Source: Pedobacter jeongneungensis (GTDB lineage Bacteria; Bacteroidota; Bacteroidia; Sphingobacteriales; Sphingobacteriaceae). From it: a stretch of DNA of 64,000 nucleotides. A program made the position numbers and the translations under genes. Under the pieces are notes generated by a model that was given only the letters and a program-made list of their open reading frames with translations, was not told the origin of the DNA and ran no database searches. The stretch covers positions 1 to 64,000 of the forward strand of contig NZ_AYMG01000015.1 of the NCBI RefSeq assembly GCF_000633455.1. Reading direction: 5' to 3'. Position 1 is the stretch's first letter, and each line of letters opens with the position of its first letter. This document shows, piece by piece, positions 61,237-64,000 of the stretch.

Positions 61237-61824
61237 GTGAGGAAAGCTTACTGCCTATTTGTTTTTAGCTTTATTTATAGCATTTCGTTTGCACAAAACG
61301 TGGCTGTTGTAAATGGTAAATCGATAAGTGCCAGGGAGTTTATGTGGGCGTATAAAAAAAGCCACAATGGAAACATCAGTGCTGCTTACGATACCTTACA
61401 AGCTTATCTAAACCTGTATATAAATTTTAAACTCAAAGTTTTGGATGCCCGCGATATGGGACTGGATAAAAGTGCCAGCTATCAGGAAGAAATCAAAACT
61501 TATGAGGACGCATTAATAGCGCATAAAAAAGTTGGTGGCGGTAATAAAGACCGTGATTTTTTATTGAATGAGTACCGCGAAGGTGTTTTAATGTTCAATG
61601 TTTCGGAACAAAAAATATGGAACAAAGCACAGGAAGATGACCAGGCGATAAATGATTTTTACAGTAAAAACCAGCAAAATTATAACAAACCCCTGAGCGA
61701 AGTTAGGGGAGAGGTAATTGCCGATTATCAACTGAGTTTAGAAGATAAATGGCTAAAAAGCCTTAAACAGAAATATCAGGTAAGGATTAACGATAACGAG
61801 CTTAAAAAGCTTGCCAGGTTATAA
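61237..61824 (+). CDS. SurA-type protein lacking a PPIase domain
   Basis: Exported protein with a signal peptide (cleavage near S-I-S-F-A-Q). The N-terminal part N-G-K-S-I-S-A-R-E-F-M, then Y-D-T-L-Q-A-Y-L-N-L-Y-I-N-F-K-L-K-V-L-D-A, is the SurA/PpiC-type chaperone helix set, and the end Y-Q-L-S-L-E-D-K-W-L-K-S-L-K-Q-K-Y is like the end of parvulin-containing proteins, but no parvulin domain is found between them. The start is uncertain: GTG at 61237 gives the best signal peptide (195 residues), while TTG at 61198 would add 13 residues. It lies 55 bp upstream of surA. Confidence 0.72.
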   Translation: MRKAYCLFVFSFIYSISFAQNVAVVNGKSISAREFMWAYKKSHNGNISAAYDTLQAYLNLYINFKLKVLDARDMGLDKSASYQEEIKTYEDALIAHKKVGGGNKDRDFLLNEYREGVLMFNVSEQKIWNKAQEDDQAINDFYSKNQQNYNKPLSEVRGEVIADYQLSLEDKWLKSLKQKYQVRINDNELKKLARL

Positions 61825-61853
61825 CCAGCGTGATGGAGAATAACCATAAATAT

Positions 61854-61861
61854 TAAATTTG
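61854..61861 (+). promoter_or_regulatory. -7 element of surA
   Basis: TAAATTTG lies 18 bases before the surA ATG, after the upstream gene ends. Confidence 0.55.
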
Positions 61862-61879
61862 CAAAATATAACAAATAGA

Positions 61880-63238
61880 ATGAAGAAAGTTTTTTTAGTA
61901 GCAACCGCTTTAATTTGCCTGTTTTTAAACAGTTATGCGCAAAAGCATACTGTAGATAAAGTTGCTGCTGTTGTAGGAAATAATATTATCCTGCTATCAG
62001 ATTTAAACCAACAATATACCCAATATCTTTATCAGGGTAACCCGGCCAATGATGAGATAAAATGTAAAATTTTACAACAAACCTTAACTCAGAAACTGCT
62101 TAAACAACAGGCAGAAATCGATTCGGTTATGGTTGAAGATGGTGCGGTTGATGATGAGGTAAATAAACGTATGCGTTACAGTATGCAGCGTGCGGGTGGA
62201 CAGGAGCGCTTAGAACAGTTCCTGAACAAATCGGTGCTTCAGTATAAAGATGAAATCAGGCCATCGGTAAAAGATGAATTGATTGCGCAGAAAATGCAGC
62301 AAAAAATTACCGAAAATATCAACGTTACCCCAATGGAGGTTGAAAAATATTTCAAGTCTTTAGGCGATAGCATTCCGGAGTTTAATACCGAGGTAGAAGT
62401 TGGTGAGGTAATTTTAAATCCTCAGTTAACCAGGGCCGAAAAGCAAAAATTCCGCGATAAAATTGAAGCCCTTCGTTTAAGGGTTAAAGCAGGCGAAGAT
62501 ATGGGCGTATTAGCTAAAACCTATTCGGAAGATCCGGGGTCTGCTGCCGATGGTGGTGATTATGGCTTTATCGACAGAAATACCATGGTTAAAGAGTTTA
62601 CCGCCTGGGCTTTTAAACTAAAAGCAGGAGAAATTTCACCGGTTTTCGAAACAGATTATGGTTTCCACTTTTTACAGGTATTAGAGCGCAGGGGCGAGCA
62701 GGTACACGTAAGGCACATTTTAATTATGCCTAAAACTACACCAGAAAGCTTAACACGTTTAAAACTTCATGCAGATAGTATTTACCACAACATTATCGGT
62801 AAAAAATTAAGCTTTGCGGCGGCTGCAAACCTTTACTCTGATAATAAAGAAACCAAATATAACGGCGGTATGATGCTTAATGCTGAAAATGTTCAGGCAA
62901 GAAGTACTTTTATTCCGGTTGATAAATTAGACCCGTCGGTATTTTTGGTAATCGATAGCATGAAAATTGGTGGTGTTTCTAAACCTGATTTATTTACTGC
63001 ACCTGATGGAAAACAAGGTTACCGCATTTTATATTTAAAATCGAAAATACCGCCACACAAAGCAAATCTGAAACAGGATTTTCCAAAAATCAGGGATGCT
63101 GCACAAAGTGATAAAATTAATCGTACTTTAAGCGAATGGTTTCAAAAACGTCGCGAAAGCACTTACATTAAAATCGACGACGAATTTAATACCTGTGATG
63201 AGTTAAAAATCTGGACTAAAACCACAGCCGCAAAATAA
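61880..63238 (+). CDS. surA: Periplasmic peptidyl-prolyl isomerase/chaperone SurA
   Basis: Guides outer-membrane proteins through the periplasm. From the ATG at 61880 it has 452 residues with a signal peptide ending near S-Y-A-Q; an upstream TTG in the same frame (61859) overlaps the promoter. The SurA N-terminal domain (V-D-K-V-A-A-V-V-G-N-N-I-I-L-L-S-D-L) is followed by two parvulin domains (about 170-265, with Y-S-E-D-P-G-S-A-A-D-G-G-D-Y-G, and about 270-370, with V-R-H-I-L-I-M-P). The second is less canonical. A MoxR gene follows after 5 bp. Confidence 0.94.
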   Translation: MKKVFLVATALICLFLNSYAQKHTVDKVAAVVGNNIILLSDLNQQYTQYLYQGNPANDEIKCKILQQTLTQKLLKQQAEIDSVMVEDGAVDDEVNKRMRYSMQRAGGQERLEQFLNKSVLQYKDEIRPSVKDELIAQKMQQKITENINVTPMEVEKYFKSLGDSIPEFNTEVEVGEVILNPQLTRAEKQKFRDKIEALRLRVKAGEDMGVLAKTYSEDPGSAADGGDYGFIDRNTMVKEFTAWAFKLKAGEISPVFETDYGFHFLQVLERRGEQVHVRHILIMPKTTPESLTRLKLHADSIYHNIIGKKLSFAAAANLYSDNKETKYNGGMMLNAENVQARSTFIPVDKLDPSVFLVIDSMKIGGVSKPDLFTAPDGKQGYRILYLKSKIPPHKANLKQDFPKIRDAAQSDKINRTLSEWFQKRRESTYIKIDDEFNTCDELKIWTKTTAAK

Positions 63239-63243
63239 CACCA

Positions 63244-64000
63244 ATGCAGTATAAGAACGAAGTAGAAGCTGTTGATGCACTTCATCAATCTTTCAACAAC
63301 ATTAAAGCCGAAATAAGCAAAGTAGTAGTTGGACAGGATGACATCATAAAATCTGTTTTAATCGCCATTTTCAGTAACGGACATTGTCTGTTGGTTGGCG
63401 TACCCGGATTGGCTAAAACTTTACTTGTACAAACTGTGGCATCTGTTTTAGACCTCGATTTCAACAGGATCCAGTTTACACCAGATTTAATGCCAAGCGA
63501 TATTATTGGCGCAGAGATTTTAGGAGAAGACAGGCACTTTAAATTTATAAAAGGGCCTGTTTTTTCTAATATTATCCTGGCAGATGAAATTAACCGTACC
63601 CCTCCAAAAACGCAGGCTGCTTTATTAGAAGCCATGCAGGAGAAATCGGTTACCGCCGCTGGTCAAACCCATACTTTGCCAAAACCATTCTTTGTTTTGG
63701 CCACACAAAACCCGATTGAACAGGAAGGAACTTATCCATTGCCCGAGGCGCAATTAGACCGTTTCATGTTCAATATTCAGTTAAACTATCCTGCTTTTGC
63801 AGATGAACTGAACATTGTTAAAAACACCACCAGTAATAAAACCATTCAACTGCAGAAAATTATCCATGCAGACGATATTCAATATTTCCAGAAACTGATC
63901 CGCGATATTCCCATTACCGACAATGTTTTGGAGTATGCCGTTAAGCTGGCTGCTAAAACCCGTCCAAATAGCGAATTCGCTACCGAGGCCGTGAATAAAT
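63244..64000 (+). CDS. MoxR family AAA ATPase (partial, cut by window end)
   Basis: Reads from ATG at 63244 without a stop to the window end (252 codons). Walker A G-V-P-G-L-A-K-T is at residues 52-59, then T-P-D-L-M-P-S-D-I-I-G, Walker B I-L-A-D-E-I-N-R, and the sensor A-T-Q-N-P-I-E-Q-E-G-T-Y-P-L-P-E-A-Q-L. MoxR proteins act as chaperone-like ATPases, usually with VWA-domain partners encoded next to them; any such genes lie beyond the window. It starts 5 bp after surA and is probably in the same transcript. Confidence 0.96.
   Translation, partial: MQYKNEVEAVDALHQSFNNIKAEISKVVVGQDDIIKSVLIAIFSNGHCLLVGVPGLAKTLLVQTVASVLDLDFNRIQFTPDLMPSDIIGAEILGEDRHFKFIKGPVFSNIILADEINRTPPKTQAALLEAMQEKSVTAAGQTHTLPKPFFVLATQNPIEQEGTYPLPEAQLDRFMFNIQLNYPAFADELNIVKNTTSNKTIQLQKIIHADDIQYFQKLIRDIPITDNVLEYAVKLAAKTRPNSEFATEAVNK

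Overview
The window is chromosomal DNA of a member of the Bacteroidota, most likely Sphingobacteriaceae and probably Pedobacter or a close relative. The evidence is a SusC/SusD pair behind a FecR anti-sigma factor, promoters of the TAnnTTTG type, almost no Shine-Dalgarno sequences, lipoprotein signals ending in S-S-C or S-A-C, bacillithiol synthesis (BshA), DUF2723 membrane proteins and AT-rich intergenic DNA full of short palindromic repeats. No phage, plasmid, complete insertion sequence, rRNA operon or CRISPR array is visible.

Layout. 1-8.7 kb: a glycan-uptake locus with FecR, a SusC-type TonB-dependent receptor carrying an STN domain, a SusD lipoprotein, a small secreted protein and a GH18 endo-beta-N-acetylglucosaminidase-like lipoprotein. 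8.8-12.1 kb: an S10 peptidase, a repeat-rich gap and accA. 12.4-18.7 kb: two tandem DUF2723 (TMEM260-like) membrane proteins of about 1010 residues. 18.9-24.7 kb: tRNA-Gln, prs, rplY, pth, a TPR protein, recF and a DUF721 gene. 24.9-31.2 kb: a 58-residue lipoprotein, three FKBP-type PPIases, ndk, a DHH phosphoesterase, and SH3 and BON proteins. 31.6-34.1 kb: a CYTH protein and a GH20 hexosaminidase.

34.5-41.2 kb (minus strand) is the most distinctive block. An ethanolamine-type permease, a glutamine-synthetase-like ligase, an iron alcohol dehydrogenase, a class I glutamine-amidotransferase hydrolase and an aldehyde dehydrogenase are read in the same direction. Together they suggest a gamma-glutamylation route for an amino alcohol such as ethanolamine. 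A small STAS/SEC14-like gene follows. 41.4-50 kb: YiaA-like protein, NAD(P)HX repair enzyme, AIM24 protein, a sigma/anti-sigma pair, a TlpA-type thioredoxin protein, lipA and a GNAT enzyme. 50-64 kb: cysS, a racemase, small proteins, a J-domain/KTSC protein, bshA, tilS, an OstA-like protein, a toxin-antitoxin pair, rdgB, a possible distant HolD-like protein, two SurA-type proteins and a MoxR ATPase cut by the window end.

Three non-coding patterns stand out. First, six genes have a -7 promoter element ending four bases before the start codon, which predicts leaderless mRNAs. Second, several families of dispersed inverted repeats fill the gaps. Third, the last 14 codons of the AIM24 gene recur about 340 bp downstream with mostly synonymous changes, separated from the gene by one of these repeats. 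Function calls rest on recognising protein families by eye; no database search was run.
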